Notes: generated by a model from the letters alone, not told the origin. A DNA stretch of 48,769 bases from Bacillus sp. MM2020_4 (GCF_011250555.1 NZ_JAANMZ010000034.1:1-48769); one strand, 5' to 3'; counted from the stretch's first letter, positions 7,744 to 16,510 are shown. Program-made: numbers and translations.

Positions 7744-8781
7744 ATGAAGGTTGCACTTCTAACAGATGTAAGAAAACTAGAAATAAAAGAGCGGGATATT
7801 CCGAAGATTGATGATCACAGTGTTTTATTAAAGGTGAAAGCTGTGGGTGTATGCGGCTCAGATCTTCGAATCTATCGTAATGGAGACGCTCGTGTTGCCT
7901 TTCCTAGAGTAATGGGCCATGAAATCGCAGGGATTGTAACAGAAACGGGAAAGTATGTTAACGGTTTAGCCGTTGACGATCGGGTAGCCTTAGGGGCTCA
8001 TATTCCTTGCGGAACGTGTGACTATTGTCTAGAAGGGAACGGACATCATTGTGTCAAACGATGGTCCATTGGCTATCAATTTGATGGTGGATTTGCTGAA
8101 TATGTGGTGTTAAATCGGTTATTTGTCGAAAACGGTACCATTACGAAATTCAGTAAAAACACTACGTTTGAAGAGGCATCCCTATCTGAACCATTATCAT
8201 GTGTGATTAGCGGCTTAAAGAAATTATCCATTCAACCGGCTGAAACGGTCGTCGTATTTGGAGCTGGTGCGATTGGGGGGATGTTTATCGCTGCCTTACG
8301 CAAAATGGGGGCAGGGAAGATTATCGTGGTTCAGCGTTCAGAAAAACGCCGAAAGTTCGCCGAACAACTAGGGGCAGATCTTGTGATCGATCCGTCCAGC
8401 CAAAATCCGGTACAGGCGATTTTAGAGGAGACCGATGGATATGGTTGTGATGTCGTGATAAATACCGCACCATCAAATGATGCCCAAAACCAAAGTCTAT
8501 TAAGTGTAAGAAAAAAAGGCCGGGTGTTATTTTTCTCCTGTCCACCAAGTGAAAAGAATAGCTTGGATACAAAACCCATTATATACAATGAACTTTCCAT
8601 CTTTGGTATCCATGGAGCTACACGTTCAGATCATCGCATGGCCATTAAATGGATTGATAGTAAATTTATAGATTTTTCCCAACTTATCACTCATCGATTT
8701 GTATTAAGTGAAATCGAAGATGCATTTCAGCAAACAGAGATGAAGCAAGGAGTGAAAAGTGTTGTGATGCCGGAATTATAA
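7744..8781 (+). CDS. Zinc-dependent alcohol/polyol dehydrogenase
   Basis: This 345-aa member of the zinc-containing medium-chain dehydrogenases is of the sorbitol/threonine dehydrogenase or galactitol-phosphate dehydrogenase type. Catalytic zinc ligands Cys37 (GVCGSD) and His59-Glu60 (MGHEIAG) are present, as are the four structural-zinc cysteines 89, 92, 95 and 103 and the NAD-binding VFGAGAIGGMF. I use the ATG at 7744 because AAGGAGA precedes it. It is cotranscribed with the GlpD-like gene. It probably oxidises a secondary hydroxyl of a polyol or polyol phosphate with NAD. Having two oxidation enzymes in one operon suggests either two substrates or two oxidation steps. Confidence 0.87.
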   Translation: MKVALLTDVRKLEIKERDIPKIDDHSVLLKVKAVGVCGSDLRIYRNGDARVAFPRVMGHEIAGIVTETGKYVNGLAVDDRVALGAHIPCGTCDYCLEGNGHHCVKRWSIGYQFDGGFAEYVVLNRLFVENGTITKFSKNTTFEEASLSEPLSCVISGLKKLSIQPAETVVVFGAGAIGGMFIAALRKMGAGKIIVVQRSEKRRKFAEQLGADLVIDPSSQNPVQAILEETDGYGCDVVINTAPSNDAQNQSLLSVRKKGRVLFFSCPPSEKNSLDTKPIIYNELSIFGIHGATRSDHRMAIKWIDSKFIDFSQLITHRFVLSEIEDAFQQTEMKQGVKSVVMPEL

Positions 8782-8790
8782 TGGAATTCA

Positions 8791-8819
8791 TTGACACTTC
8801 CGAGCTCTATTAATAATAT
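8791..8819 (+). promoter_or_regulatory. SigA promoter of SorC regulator 2
   Basis: TTGACA at 8791-8796, a 17-bp spacer and TAATAT at 8814-8819, located between the alcohol dehydrogenase stop and the SorC gene. It allows expression of the regulator apart from the upstream operon. Confidence 0.7.
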
Positions 8820-8858
8820 CAAAGGGATGGTGAATTTTAAGGATAAAGGTGATTAAGC

Positions 8859-9779
8859 ATGGCAAATTCCGATAATAATCGAATGTTAACCAAAGTTGCT
8901 CGAATGTATTACGATGAAGGTGCTACCCAAGCAGAAATTGCTAAAATCTTAGGAGTTTCTCGCTCCCTTATTTCAAAGTATTTAATTATGGCAAGGGAAT
9001 CAGGCATTGTAAAAATCATTATTAATGAGGATTTCCAAAATGCAGAAGCCTCCCAATTAGAAAAGGAACTTGAGCAAAGGTTTGGTCTGCGTGAAGCGAT
9101 TGTTGTGACCGAAAGTCGGGACTTAGGGCTCTCAGCCAGCAATTATCTGCTTCGAATCGTCAGAAATAATCAAATTATAGGGGTGTCCTCAGGGATCCAG
9201 GTAGCAGAAGTCGCTTCTGCCTTAAAGAAACAACAGACATCTATGTTGACGATTATCCCTCTTGTTGGCGGAATTGGTCATCTCCATTTTGAACTTCATG
9301 CGAATCAAATCACTTCTGTGATTGCTGATAAATTGGGTGCAGAGCATAAATTTTTGCATGCTCCGGTAGTGGTAGATTCGGCTGAGGCAAAGGAGGTTTT
9401 TCTTAAACAATCCCTACTCTCAGAGGTTTTTATTTTAGCAGAACGCTGTGACATCGCCATTGTAGGAATAGGTGGAGAGCCTGAATCTTCTACAATTGTA
9501 GAGGCCTTTATTAACGAGGATGATAGAAGAGAGTCAAAAGAGAAGGGGGCGGTCGGAGTTGTTTGCAATAATTTTATTGATTCCAACGGTCAGGAAATTG
9601 ATGGATCTTGGAATTCCAGAGTGATTTCCATCTCCATTGACTCCCTAAAGAAAATACCAACTGTCATTGGAATTGTCCACGGTGATAGAAAGGTTCCCGC
9701 CATTCGTGCTGCGCTTAATGGAAAGATGATTAATGTCCTAATAACAGATCAGCTGACTGCAGAAAAGCTTTTAATGTAA
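8859..9779 (+). CDS. SorC/DeoR-family sugar-binding regulator 2
   Basis: This 306-aa SorC-family regulator begins with the HTH segment VARMYYDEGATQAEIAKILGVSRSLISKYL and continues with the effector domain (IIGVSSGIQVAEVA, IPLVGGIGHLHFELHANQ, VGIGGEPESSTIVEA). It resembles regulator 1 more than regulator 3 in the HTH. It has its own promoter and sits directly after the two dehydrogenase genes, so it is the natural candidate for binding the TCAAATGACAA sites in the 5843-6065 divergent region. The effector is expected to be a phosphorylated intermediate of the polyol pathway. Confidence 0.88.
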   Translation: MANSDNNRMLTKVARMYYDEGATQAEIAKILGVSRSLISKYLIMARESGIVKIIINEDFQNAEASQLEKELEQRFGLREAIVVTESRDLGLSASNYLLRIVRNNQIIGVSSGIQVAEVASALKKQQTSMLTIIPLVGGIGHLHFELHANQITSVIADKLGAEHKFLHAPVVVDSAEAKEVFLKQSLLSEVFILAERCDIAIVGIGGEPESSTIVEAFINEDDRRESKEKGAVGVVCNNFIDSNGQEIDGSWNSRVISISIDSLKKIPTVIGIVHGDRKVPAIRAALNGKMINVLITDQLTAEKLLM

Positions 9780-9934
9780 ATGAACAATGAATGTTTCAAT
9801 TGACCAATTTAGCAGCATAGGATTTCCTCTTAGAATAGAATTTCCAAGTATGGTAGGTTTCAGTTTTTGAGAAAGAAAAGGTACTATAAAGGTTTGCAGG
9901 TTAAAGAGTTTTCTCCTGTTCACCCTAATAGCCT

Positions 9935-9962
9935 TTGACTTTATTGTTCTGAAAATTATAAA
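9935..9962 (+). promoter_or_regulatory. Possible promoter of ABC importer operon
   Basis: TTGACT at 9935-9940 and TATAAA at 9957-9962 with a 16-bp spacer, 36 bp before the binding-protein start. The spacing is slightly short and the match moderate. Confidence 0.45.
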
Positions 9963-9998
9963 TTATTAAAAAATTTATAGAAACCAGGGGGAAATAAA

Positions 9999-11099
9999 AT
10001 GAAAAAGAAATCTTTGTATAGCCTTTTGATTGCTGGCCTTGCTACTAGTGTCATCTTAACCGGTTGTGGAAGTGCTTCTACTAACCAAAGTCAATCAGGT
10101 TCAAAAGCAGTCAGTGGGGAGAAAAAGGAACAAGTCAGCTCTGGAGCGTTGAACGAGTATAAATTAGATGATTATAAACCAAAGAAGACCGAATATTACT
10201 TCGCCTTTACCTATAAACTCATTCACCCATGGTACGACACGATTAAGGTAGGGGCAGAAGCAGCGGTAGCCGATTATGCAAAAAAAGGAATTAAAATCAA
10301 GTTTGATTATGAGGCCCCAGCTACTCCTGATGCAATTGATCAGGTGAATCGGATTGAAAATGCTGTAAGCCGTCATCCCGATGTTATCGGTGTGGATGTT
10401 ACACAAATTAAAACGGTTGTGCCTGTCATGAATAAAGTCGTTGAAGGAGGAATTCCGGTTATGACCTTCTCCGGTGATGACGCAACAAAAGAACAAGGAG
10501 CAAAACGTATCGCATTTGTAGGTAACAACCAGAACAAGGAAGACGGAGCAATTCTTGCAGAGGAATTAGCGAAGGCGATTAACTATGAAGGTGAAGTGGC
10601 AGCCCTCGATGGTACAATTGGTGCTCCTTCCCATGAAGAGCGTATTGAGGGGTTCAATGAAGTAATGAAGAAATACCCGAAAATCAAAGTGGTGGATCGG
10701 CAACGTGATAATGATGACTTGCAGAAATCCATCCAGATTACGGAAAGTTTTATCCAGAAGCATCCTAATCTAAAAGGAATTTGGGCTAACAACATGACCA
10801 ATCCGATTGGGGCAGCACAGGCGGTTGTGGCGGCCGGCAAGAAGGGGAAAATCACCATCGTTGGTATGGACCACGATCTCCGTACACTTAATTATGTGAA
10901 AGATGGAACCATTAAAGTAGCCCGTATTCAGGATTGCTTTGGAATGGGGTACCACCTTATTGATGAAGCTGTCAAAATTGCTGACGGAGAAAAGCCAGGC
11001 GGAGAATGGATTAAAGAAGAAATTAATAACCTGCCTTCGATCAATGTAACGCAGGATGACGCGCAAAAATATATTGACCTTTTATATGGGAAGAAATAG
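9999..11099 (+). CDS. Sugar ABC importer substrate-binding lipoprotein
   Basis: This 366-aa lipoprotein has a signal peptide ending in the lipobox LTGC (about residues 20-23), a Ser/Gln-rich linker, and a ribose-binding-protein type (Peripla_BP_4) fold. Segments include YYFAFTYKLIHPWYDTIKVGAEAAVADYAKKG, IENAVSRHPDVIGVDVTQI, and a second lobe with IWANNMTNPIGAAQAV. It should capture a sugar or polyol outside the membrane for the ATPase and permease encoded next. The 97-bp gap to the ATPase holds a strong hairpin. The substrate is unknown; the neighbouring RpiB suggests a pentose, tetrose or related polyol. Confidence 0.88.
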   Translation: MKKKSLYSLLIAGLATSVILTGCGSASTNQSQSGSKAVSGEKKEQVSSGALNEYKLDDYKPKKTEYYFAFTYKLIHPWYDTIKVGAEAAVADYAKKGIKIKFDYEAPATPDAIDQVNRIENAVSRHPDVIGVDVTQIKTVVPVMNKVVEGGIPVMTFSGDDATKEQGAKRIAFVGNNQNKEDGAILAEELAKAINYEGEVAALDGTIGAPSHEERIEGFNEVMKKYPKIKVVDRQRDNDDLQKSIQITESFIQKHPNLKGIWANNMTNPIGAAQAVVAAGKKGKITIVGMDHDLRTLNYVKDGTIKVARIQDCFGMGYHLIDEAVKIADGEKPGGEWIKEEINNLPSINVTQDDAQKYIDLLYGKK

Positions 11100-11135
11100 G
11101 AAATAAGTCTTTCATTTAGATTTTATTGTATATTT

Positions 11136-11168
11136 GGAGGTCCTTCTGGTCTTTCGTCAGGGACCTCC
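11136..11168 (+). promoter_or_regulatory. Intercistronic hairpin after binding protein
   Basis: GGAGGTCC (11136-11143) pairs perfectly with GGACCTCC (11161-11168) with no T-run. Such hairpins behind binding-protein genes often stabilise the upstream mRNA and give excess binding protein over ATPase. Confidence 0.5.
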
Positions 11169-11196
11169 TACCTTATAGATAGGAAGTGAAATTCGA

Positions 11197-12687
11197 ATGG
11201 CTAGCTGGGCGTTAGAAATGAAAGGGATTAGTAAAACATTTCCTGGTACTCAAGCACTAACTGATGTAGATCTGCAAATAATGCCTGGAGAAATTCATGC
11301 GCTCATTGGTGAGAATGGTGCCGGAAAAAGTACCCTTATGAATATTTTGATGGGAGTTCATAAAATGGATCAAGGGGAAATCATCCTAAACGGTTCAATG
11401 GTGGATATCCATTCCCCGCATGATGCGATGTTGAAGGGAATTTCGATGGTACCCCAAGAGCTTAACTTAATCCCAGAAGTTTCTGTCTGTGAAAATATTT
11501 TTCTAGGAAATGAGAAATTAAGCAAGAAAGGCGGCATGATCAATTGGAATGCTGCCAAAAAGACAGCTAAAGAACTGCTGGATAAAATGGGTGTGAACAT
11601 CGATGTAACCCAAAAACTACGTCATTTGAGCCCGGCATATCAGCAGCTTGTTTCCATTGCGCGCTCACTGGCAGCTGGTACACAAATTTTGATTTTAGAT
11701 GAACCGACGGCATCACTGACACTGAATGAAGCAGAATTGTTGTTTCAGGCCATGAAACAGATGCGCGATAAAGGAAATTCCATTATTTTTATCACTCACC
11801 ACTTGGAAGAGGTCAAGGTAGTGACAGACAGAGTCACCGTCATGCGTGACAGCCGTGTGGTTTTTAGGGGTGATACGAAGGACTTGTCGATCGATGAAAT
11901 GATACTCCATATGGCGAATCGGCAAGTGGAAAAAACAGTGAATGTTAAGCGGGCAGTTGGTAAAGATGTCTTCTTAGAGGTCCGAGATTTTACCCGTAAA
12001 GACGAGTTTTCCGATATCTCCTTTCAAATATATAAAGGAGAGATATTTGGAATTGCGGGCTTAGTAGGGGCCGGACGTACGGAGCTGATTAAAGCTATCT
12101 ACGGCTTAACCAAAAAGGACGCAGGTCACATTTATATTGATGGGCATGAAGTCAGGATCAAGAGCCCGAGAGATATTATTCGATATGGAATTGGCTATGT
12201 TCCGGAAGAGCGTAGAAAAGAAGGCATATTTCCCATCATGTCCGTCTATGAAAATCTAATTATGCCTTCCTACAAGAAGATTTCGAAGGCAGGACTTATC
12301 CGATTTGATCAAGCCAAGGAACTAACCAATTCATTTATCCGTGATCTCGCGATAAAAACCTCCTCGCATAGCAAAGTAATTAAGGAGCTTAGTGGCGGAA
12401 ATCAACAGAAGGTTATATTCGCACGTTGGATGGCCAAGGGAGTAAAAATGCTAATCCTGGATGAACCAACAAGAGGGATTGATATCAATGCAAAAACAGA
12501 AATCCATAAACTGATCAAGCAAATGGCCGATCAGGGTGTAACGGTAATCGTCATTTCATCCGAAATTGAAGAGGTGCTTTCAGTGGCTGACCGAATTATG
12601 GTCATGCATGAAGGTCATATCAAGGGGTTTGTAGACTCTCCGCAAGACTTGGTACAGGAAGATATTTTAAAAATTGCTCTACAGTAA
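11197..12687 (+). CDS. Sugar ABC importer ATPase, RbsA type
   Basis: This 496-aa protein has two fused ABC domains, typical of ribose/galactose-type importers. The first domain has Walker A GENGAGKST (about 38-46) and Walker B ILILDEPTASLT. The second has a degenerate P-loop at GLVGAGRTEL, signature LSGGNQQKV and Walker B LILDEPTRGID. This asymmetry is normal for the carbohydrate-uptake-transporter-2 family. The gene lies between the binding protein and the permease, with GGAAGTG before the ATG. Confidence 0.92.
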   Translation: MASWALEMKGISKTFPGTQALTDVDLQIMPGEIHALIGENGAGKSTLMNILMGVHKMDQGEIILNGSMVDIHSPHDAMLKGISMVPQELNLIPEVSVCENIFLGNEKLSKKGGMINWNAAKKTAKELLDKMGVNIDVTQKLRHLSPAYQQLVSIARSLAAGTQILILDEPTASLTLNEAELLFQAMKQMRDKGNSIIFITHHLEEVKVVTDRVTVMRDSRVVFRGDTKDLSIDEMILHMANRQVEKTVNVKRAVGKDVFLEVRDFTRKDEFSDISFQIYKGEIFGIAGLVGAGRTELIKAIYGLTKKDAGHIYIDGHEVRIKSPRDIIRYGIGYVPEERRKEGIFPIMSVYENLIMPSYKKISKAGLIRFDQAKELTNSFIRDLAIKTSSHSKVIKELSGGNQQKVIFARWMAKGVKMLILDEPTRGIDINAKTEIHKLIKQMADQGVTVIVISSEIEEVLSVADRIMVMHEGHIKGFVDSPQDLVQEDILKIALQ

Positions 12688-12706
12688 AAAATGAGGAGGC
12701 CCAGCA

Positions 12707-13717
12707 ATGATAGAAAATACTTCAAGTGAAGTGAAAAGAGATTTTCCTAAGCAAAAGTCAGGTTTCAACATCTATTCAAAGTTTACCCGTTCCACGGCGG
12801 GTGTGGTATTTCTTGTTATTTTAGCCCTATCCATAGGGGTACATTTTTTTACAGGGAATTTTTTCACTGTCTATAATATTGGGACGCTCGTCAGACAGGT
12901 ATCATTCTTAATCCTTGTTTCCTTTGGTCAGACACTCGTATTGATTCTAGGCGGAATCGACTTGTCGGTAGCTAGTATTGCCGGGCTGTCTAGTATGGTC
13001 GTGGCATTATTAATGACCACTACCGGGATTCCTCCATTCTTGTGCATTATCATCGCTTTGGCTTTGGGACTCGTCCTTGGCGCAATCAACGGTCTCTTTA
13101 TTAAATGGTTGAACTTATCTCCATTAATTGTCACACTCGCTGCAGGAGCCATCTATCAAGGAATTATCTATGTTGTCACTAAAGGGATGCCCATTGTCGG
13201 CATACCAGAAAGCGTGACGACTATCGGGCAAGGAGAACTATTCGGGACCATACCATATCCTACGATCATTATGCTTGTAATCGGTGGTGTACTGATAATT
13301 ATGATGCATTATACATCCTTTGGCAGACATATTTTTGCCGTTGGAGGAAATGAGCACGCAGCAAATATCATTGGGATTAATGTTGGAAGGGTCAAAATTA
13401 TGGTATATGCACTTAGTGGGTTGCTTGCCTCTTCTGCCGGAGTGCTGATGGTATTGCGTCTGGCTACTTCACAGGTGAACATCGGGGAAAACTGGGTTAT
13501 GCCTTCTATCACGGCCGCTATTCTTGGAGGAACATCCATGAGTGGAGGATCTGGAAGCATAGTCGGCACGATTGTTGGCGGTTTGTTAATAGGTGTCATA
13601 TCTGTAAGTGTAACGTTGGTCGGTGTCTCCTCTTACTGGGAAACCATCGTAACGGGTGGAGTTATTTTAGCGGCAGTGGTCTTCGATGCCATCCGTCGGC
13701 GAAAGCACGGAAACTAA
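12707..13717 (+). CDS. Sugar ABC importer permease, RbsC type
   Basis: This 336-aa polytopic membrane protein is of the RbsC/BPD_transp_2 family, with about eight to ten hydrophobic segments. Family landmarks are QTLVLILGGIDLSVASIAGL, GAINGLFIKWLNLSPLIVTLAAGAIYQG and AAILGGTSMSGGSGSIVGTIVGG. A cytosolic N-terminal extension of about 35 residues precedes the first helix. It starts 20 bp after the ATPase, with GAGGAGG upstream, and completes a standard three-gene importer. Confidence 0.92.
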   Translation: MIENTSSEVKRDFPKQKSGFNIYSKFTRSTAGVVFLVILALSIGVHFFTGNFFTVYNIGTLVRQVSFLILVSFGQTLVLILGGIDLSVASIAGLSSMVVALLMTTTGIPPFLCIIIALALGLVLGAINGLFIKWLNLSPLIVTLAAGAIYQGIIYVVTKGMPIVGIPESVTTIGQGELFGTIPYPTIIMLVIGGVLIIMMHYTSFGRHIFAVGGNEHAANIIGINVGRVKIMVYALSGLLASSAGVLMVLRLATSQVNIGENWVMPSITAAILGGTSMSGGSGSIVGTIVGGLLIGVISVSVTLVGVSSYWETIVTGGVILAAVVFDAIRRRKHGN

Positions 13718-13845
13718 GAAGGATGTTTGTCTAGAACCATCTTCTCTAATAGCCCAACAGGTTCATAAGCAATTTGTACCTCCGCTGCCTTTTCAGGCGG
13801 CTGATTATTGTTATTTACAATTTATTAAGATTGGAGGGCGGATCA

Positions 13846-14319
13846 ATGAAAATTGCTCTAGGTTGTGATCATAACGCTTTCGATTTAAAGGAAAATTTGA
13901 AACAATTTCTTGAGGATATCGGGCATGAAGTTATCGATTACGGATGTTTTTCTTGCGAAGATGTGGATTATCCCGATGTTGCCTTCAAGGTAGCACAGGA
14001 TATACGCGGCGATAAATGTGAACGAGGAATATTAGTTTGTGGGACAGGTATTGGGATGGCCATCGCAGCTGGAAAGGTTTCAGGAATCAGGTCCGCCTTG
14101 TGTCATGATACCTATTCCGCAGAGAGGGCCCAAAAAAGTAATAATGCTCAGATTCTAACTATGGGAGCAAAAGTAATTGGGCTTGAAACGGCAAAAAAGG
14201 TGGTAGATGCATGGGTCCAATCTCATTTTGAGGAAGGAAATTCTGGTAGGAAGGTTCAGAAGATTATGGATCAGGAGCAGTTGTATTTAAAAGAGGGTTC
14301 TTATGATTGCGCAAACTAA
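13846..14319 (+). CDS. rpiB: RpiB/LacAB-family sugar-phosphate isomerase
   Basis: This 157-aa protein is of the ribose-5-phosphate isomerase B family. It has the N-terminal GCDHNAFDLK with His9, the catalytic Cys65 in GILVCGTGIGMAIAAGK, and VSGIRSALCHDTYSAERAQKSNNAQILTMGAKVIG. I start it at the ATG at 13846, which has GGAGGGCGG upstream. RpiB-family enzymes act on ribose 5-phosphate, but the Brucella erythritol pathway uses an RpiB to turn D-erythrulose 4-phosphate into D-erythrose 4-phosphate. Here it ends the importer cluster of module 2, so an aldose/ketose isomerase step for a 4- or 5-carbon phosphate is a fair inference. Confidence 0.88.
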   Translation: MKIALGCDHNAFDLKENLKQFLEDIGHEVIDYGCFSCEDVDYPDVAFKVAQDIRGDKCERGILVCGTGIGMAIAAGKVSGIRSALCHDTYSAERAQKSNNAQILTMGAKVIGLETAKKVVDAWVQSHFEEGNSGRKVQKIMDQEQLYLKEGSYDCAN

Positions 14320-14465
14320 AAGATAGTTTTACCTAGAGTCTGTTCAATTAGAGCAGACTCCAGTTATGCGGTAGTGTCCTTATCTAATAAATGTGAAATT
14401 CAGATAGTAGTGATCTCTTGCCTTGTCAGAAAGAAGAATAGTATAAGTATTTTGAAAGTTCACTC

Positions 14466-14494
14466 TTGACAGGGCTTTCAATGAGGATTAAACT
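14466..14494 (+). promoter_or_regulatory. SigA promoter of DRL-IIA operon
   Basis: TTGACA at 14466-14471, a 17-bp spacer and TAAACT at 14489-14494, with the operator repeats starting 12 bp downstream of the -10 box. Confidence 0.7.
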
Positions 14495-14506
14495 TAACTT
14501 GTAGGA

Positions 14507-14571
14507 ACAAATGATAACAAATGTAACAAACGTGAATTAACCTGAGGTAATGTTACAGGTGATAACATTTG
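14507..14571. promoter_or_regulatory. Operator array, ACAAATGT repeats
   Basis: ACAAATGA (14507-14514), ACAAATGT (14517-14524) and ACAAACGT (14526-14533) follow each other, the outer two 19 bp apart as at the other two promoters. An inverted ACATTTG lies at 14565-14571. Confidence 0.68.
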
Positions 14572-14614
14572 CACCTAGATTTGTATAAGTAATCGAGATT
14601 ATTAGTTGAATAGA

Positions 14615-14629
14615 ATGTAAGCGATAATT
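14615..14629 (+). promoter_or_regulatory. Putative cre site
   Basis: ATGTAAGCGATAATT matches the left half and centre of the CcpA operator, with weaker agreement on the right. It lies shortly before the DRL-like start codon. Confidence 0.4.
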
Positions 14630-14657
14630 TTAAGTAACCTATTAGGAGGAATCTTAC

Positions 14658-15935
14658 ATGTCAGTTTACCAACAGCTTTTACAACGTGAACGAGAAAATG
14701 CGCCAATCAAGGTTGGAGTTATCGGTGCCGGTCAAATGGGATTTGGGATGATCGCACAGATTTCAAACATTCCAGGAATGATCGTTGCAGGTGTATGTGA
14801 TGTCAACGTAGGAGCTGCGCAAAAAGCAGCGGACTACTATAATTCGAAAGCTACTAAAAGAAATCCTGTCATTGTGACAAATGATTATCGTGAGGTAATT
14901 CAATCACCATCAGTAGAAGTCATTGTTGATGCGACTGGTGTTCCAGAGGTTGGGGCTAATATTTCGCTTGAAACCTTACGCTCCAAAAAACACCTTGTTC
15001 TATTAAATGTTGAAGTCGATATTACAATCGGTTCTGTAATGTACCAGATGTTTAACAACGCAGGGCTTGTTTACACAGGATCTGCCGGTGATGAGCCAGC
15101 TGCAACACTAGAACTATATGAATTTGCAAAAACAATGGGTTTTGAAGTATTAGTTGCCGGTAAAGGAAAAAATAATAAATTAAACCCTCTATCAAATCCT
15201 GATGTTTGCGCCGAAGAAGCAAGACAAAAACAAATGAGTGCCCATATGCTTGCAGCGTTCCAAGACGGTACCAAAACAATGGCAGAAATGAACTTATTAA
15301 GTAATGCAACTGGATTGCTTCCTGATAAAGTGGGGATGCACGGGGTATCTGCCACCGTTCAAGATGTCGCGGATAAATTGGACCTAAAAGAAAATGGCGG
15401 GGTTCTAAACAACTTCGGCGTGGTGGAATATGTAGATGGACTTGCCCCTGGCGTATTTGTCATTGTAAAAAGCGAACTAGAGCCAGTTGACCATGAGCTT
15501 CGTTATTTAAAAGTGGGGAAAGGGCCACACTATACATTATATCGCCCATACCACCTTGCAAGCTTAGAAACACCAATCACGATTGCGAAAGCCGTTTTAC
15601 AGCATGATTCATCGATCCATCCAATCGGAGCACCCATTTCCGAAACTGTAGCTGTTGCAAAACGTGATATCAAAGCTGGCGAGACATTAGACGGTATCGG
15701 CGGCTATTCTGTTCGCGGTGTACTTGAAACACATGTTGATATGAAGGTGAACGGCCATATTCCAATTGGTCTAATCAGCGGTAAAGTCGTTGTGAAAAAA
15801 GATATTAAACTTGGTCAATTCTTAACGTTAGATGATGTGGAATTAGATACAGCGACAACCGTTTGGAAATTAAGATCACTGCAAGATCAGCTTTTTCCAG
15901 TAAGTACTGAGAATCGTCCATTAGTGAAACTATAA
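14658..15935 (+). CDS. DRL/COG4091-type NAD(P)-dependent oxidoreductase
   Basis: This 425-aa protein starts with a Rossmann fold (VGVIGAGQMGFGM; GAGQMG at 23-28). A central domain follows with GSAGDEPAATLELYEFAKTMG and VLVAGKGKNNKLNPLSNPDV, and a C-terminal SAF-like part has AVAKRDIKAGETLDGIGG and GKVVVKKDIKLGQFLTLDDVELD. This plan is that of COG4091, often labelled homoserine dehydrogenase although the true homoserine dehydrogenase catalytic domain is absent. The family includes DRL of Brucella, which makes 2-C-methyl-D-erythritol 4-phosphate from 1-deoxyxylulose 5-phosphate. Here the gene is paired with a polyol PTS IIA and shares operators with the PTS and with an acetoin-dehydrogenase-like complex. 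I infer the reverse, catabolic direction. Other branched polyol phosphates remain possible. An AGGAGGA site supports the ATG. Confidence 0.78.
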   Translation: MSVYQQLLQRERENAPIKVGVIGAGQMGFGMIAQISNIPGMIVAGVCDVNVGAAQKAADYYNSKATKRNPVIVTNDYREVIQSPSVEVIVDATGVPEVGANISLETLRSKKHLVLLNVEVDITIGSVMYQMFNNAGLVYTGSAGDEPAATLELYEFAKTMGFEVLVAGKGKNNKLNPLSNPDVCAEEARQKQMSAHMLAAFQDGTKTMAEMNLLSNATGLLPDKVGMHGVSATVQDVADKLDLKENGGVLNNFGVVEYVDGLAPGVFVIVKSELEPVDHELRYLKVGKGPHYTLYRPYHLASLETPITIAKAVLQHDSSIHPIGAPISETVAVAKRDIKAGETLDGIGGYSVRGVLETHVDMKVNGHIPIGLISGKVVVKKDIKLGQFLTLDDVELDTATTVWKLRSLQDQLFPVSTENRPLVKL

Positions 15936-15967
15936 CAAAGTATGGAATAAATGGTGGAGGTATGAAC

Positions 15968-16321
15968 GTGACAAAATCAGTTGTACAAGAAATCGGAATA
16001 ATGGTACCAACATTTAAAGAAGATAAAATTGTTATCCTATTTGGTCCGCAGGCACCAAAGGAATTGCGTGAAATGGCGGTTATTCATGAATTTGAACACC
16101 TAACGGAAGAACCACTAAAAGAGGGCAGCACCATTCAATTTAACGATGAGTCCTTTACGATTACGGCTCTAGGCACACTTGCGAATCAAAACTTTAAAGA
16201 GCTCGGTCATATTTCAATTTACTTCCAGGAACCAATGGAAGAGGTATTGCCAGGGGCAGTATTTGCACACCCACATCAATTCCCGACGATTGAAAAGGGA
16301 ACGGTTATAACGATTAAATAG
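15968..16321 (+). CDS. srlB: PTS glucitol/sorbitol-family IIA, module 1
   Basis: This IIA protein of about 117 aa is a paralogue of the one at 3505-3864, with ILFGPQAPKELREMAVIHEF containing the expected phospho-His and GHISIYFQEP further on. I prefer the GTG at 15968 over the ATG at 15962: GGTGGAGG ends only 1 bp before the ATG but is 7 bp before the GTG, and the alignment with the other IIA then begins at the same place. Pairing of a PTS IIA with the DRL-like gene in a two-gene operon is the strongest sign that the DRL-like enzyme acts on a PTS-made phosphate. Confidence 0.9.
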   Translation: MTKSVVQEIGIMVPTFKEDKIVILFGPQAPKELREMAVIHEFEHLTEEPLKEGSTIQFNDESFTITALGTLANQNFKELGHISIYFQEPMEEVLPGAVFAHPHQFPTIEKGTVITIK

Positions 16322-16386
16322 GTGCGTCCTTTTCTGCGATAGCGGTGGTGAAAATTAACTATCGAAGGATCAATGTCAAGGGTAGA

Positions 16387-16434
16387 GGGAAAGAGGGAAT
16401 GGGTCGAAAAACCCGTCCATTTTTCTCTTTTTTT
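16387..16434 (+). terminator. Terminator of DRL-IIA operon
   Basis: The stem AGAGGGAAT-GGGT with ACCC-ATTTTTCTCT is followed by a T-rich run, just before the promoter of the dehydrogenase complex. Confidence 0.65.
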
Positions 16435-16481
16435 ATTTAAAAAATTTACCTTGAAAAGTTTGAAAATTGGCTGTTTTTTGC

Positions 16482-16510
16482 TTGACGTAAATAATGATAC
16501 GGTATATGAT
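16482..16510 (+). promoter_or_regulatory. SigA promoter of dehydrogenase-complex operon
   Basis: TTGACG at 16482-16487, a 17-bp spacer and TATGAT at 16505-16510. This is not the sigma-54 type promoter used by known Bacillus acetoin (aco) operons. Confidence 0.75.

Larger units (their letters stand above)
14320..14657 (+). other. Intergenic regulatory stretch before DRL gene
   Basis: This 338-bp gap has a weak hairpin (GAGTCTG 14336-14342 with CAGACTC 14354-14360, no T-run), then the promoter, operator array and cre-like site listed separately. I see no small gene. Confidence 0.6.

Noticed and set aside
14336..14360. Strong terminator after rpiB
   Set aside because: The stem is seven bases with no T-run, so I list it only as a weak hairpin.
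14658..15935. Homoserine dehydrogenase
   Set aside because: Only the NAD-binding part is shared; the catalytic homoserine dehydrogenase domain is missing and a SAF-like C-terminus is present. The PTS context does not fit amino acid synthesis.
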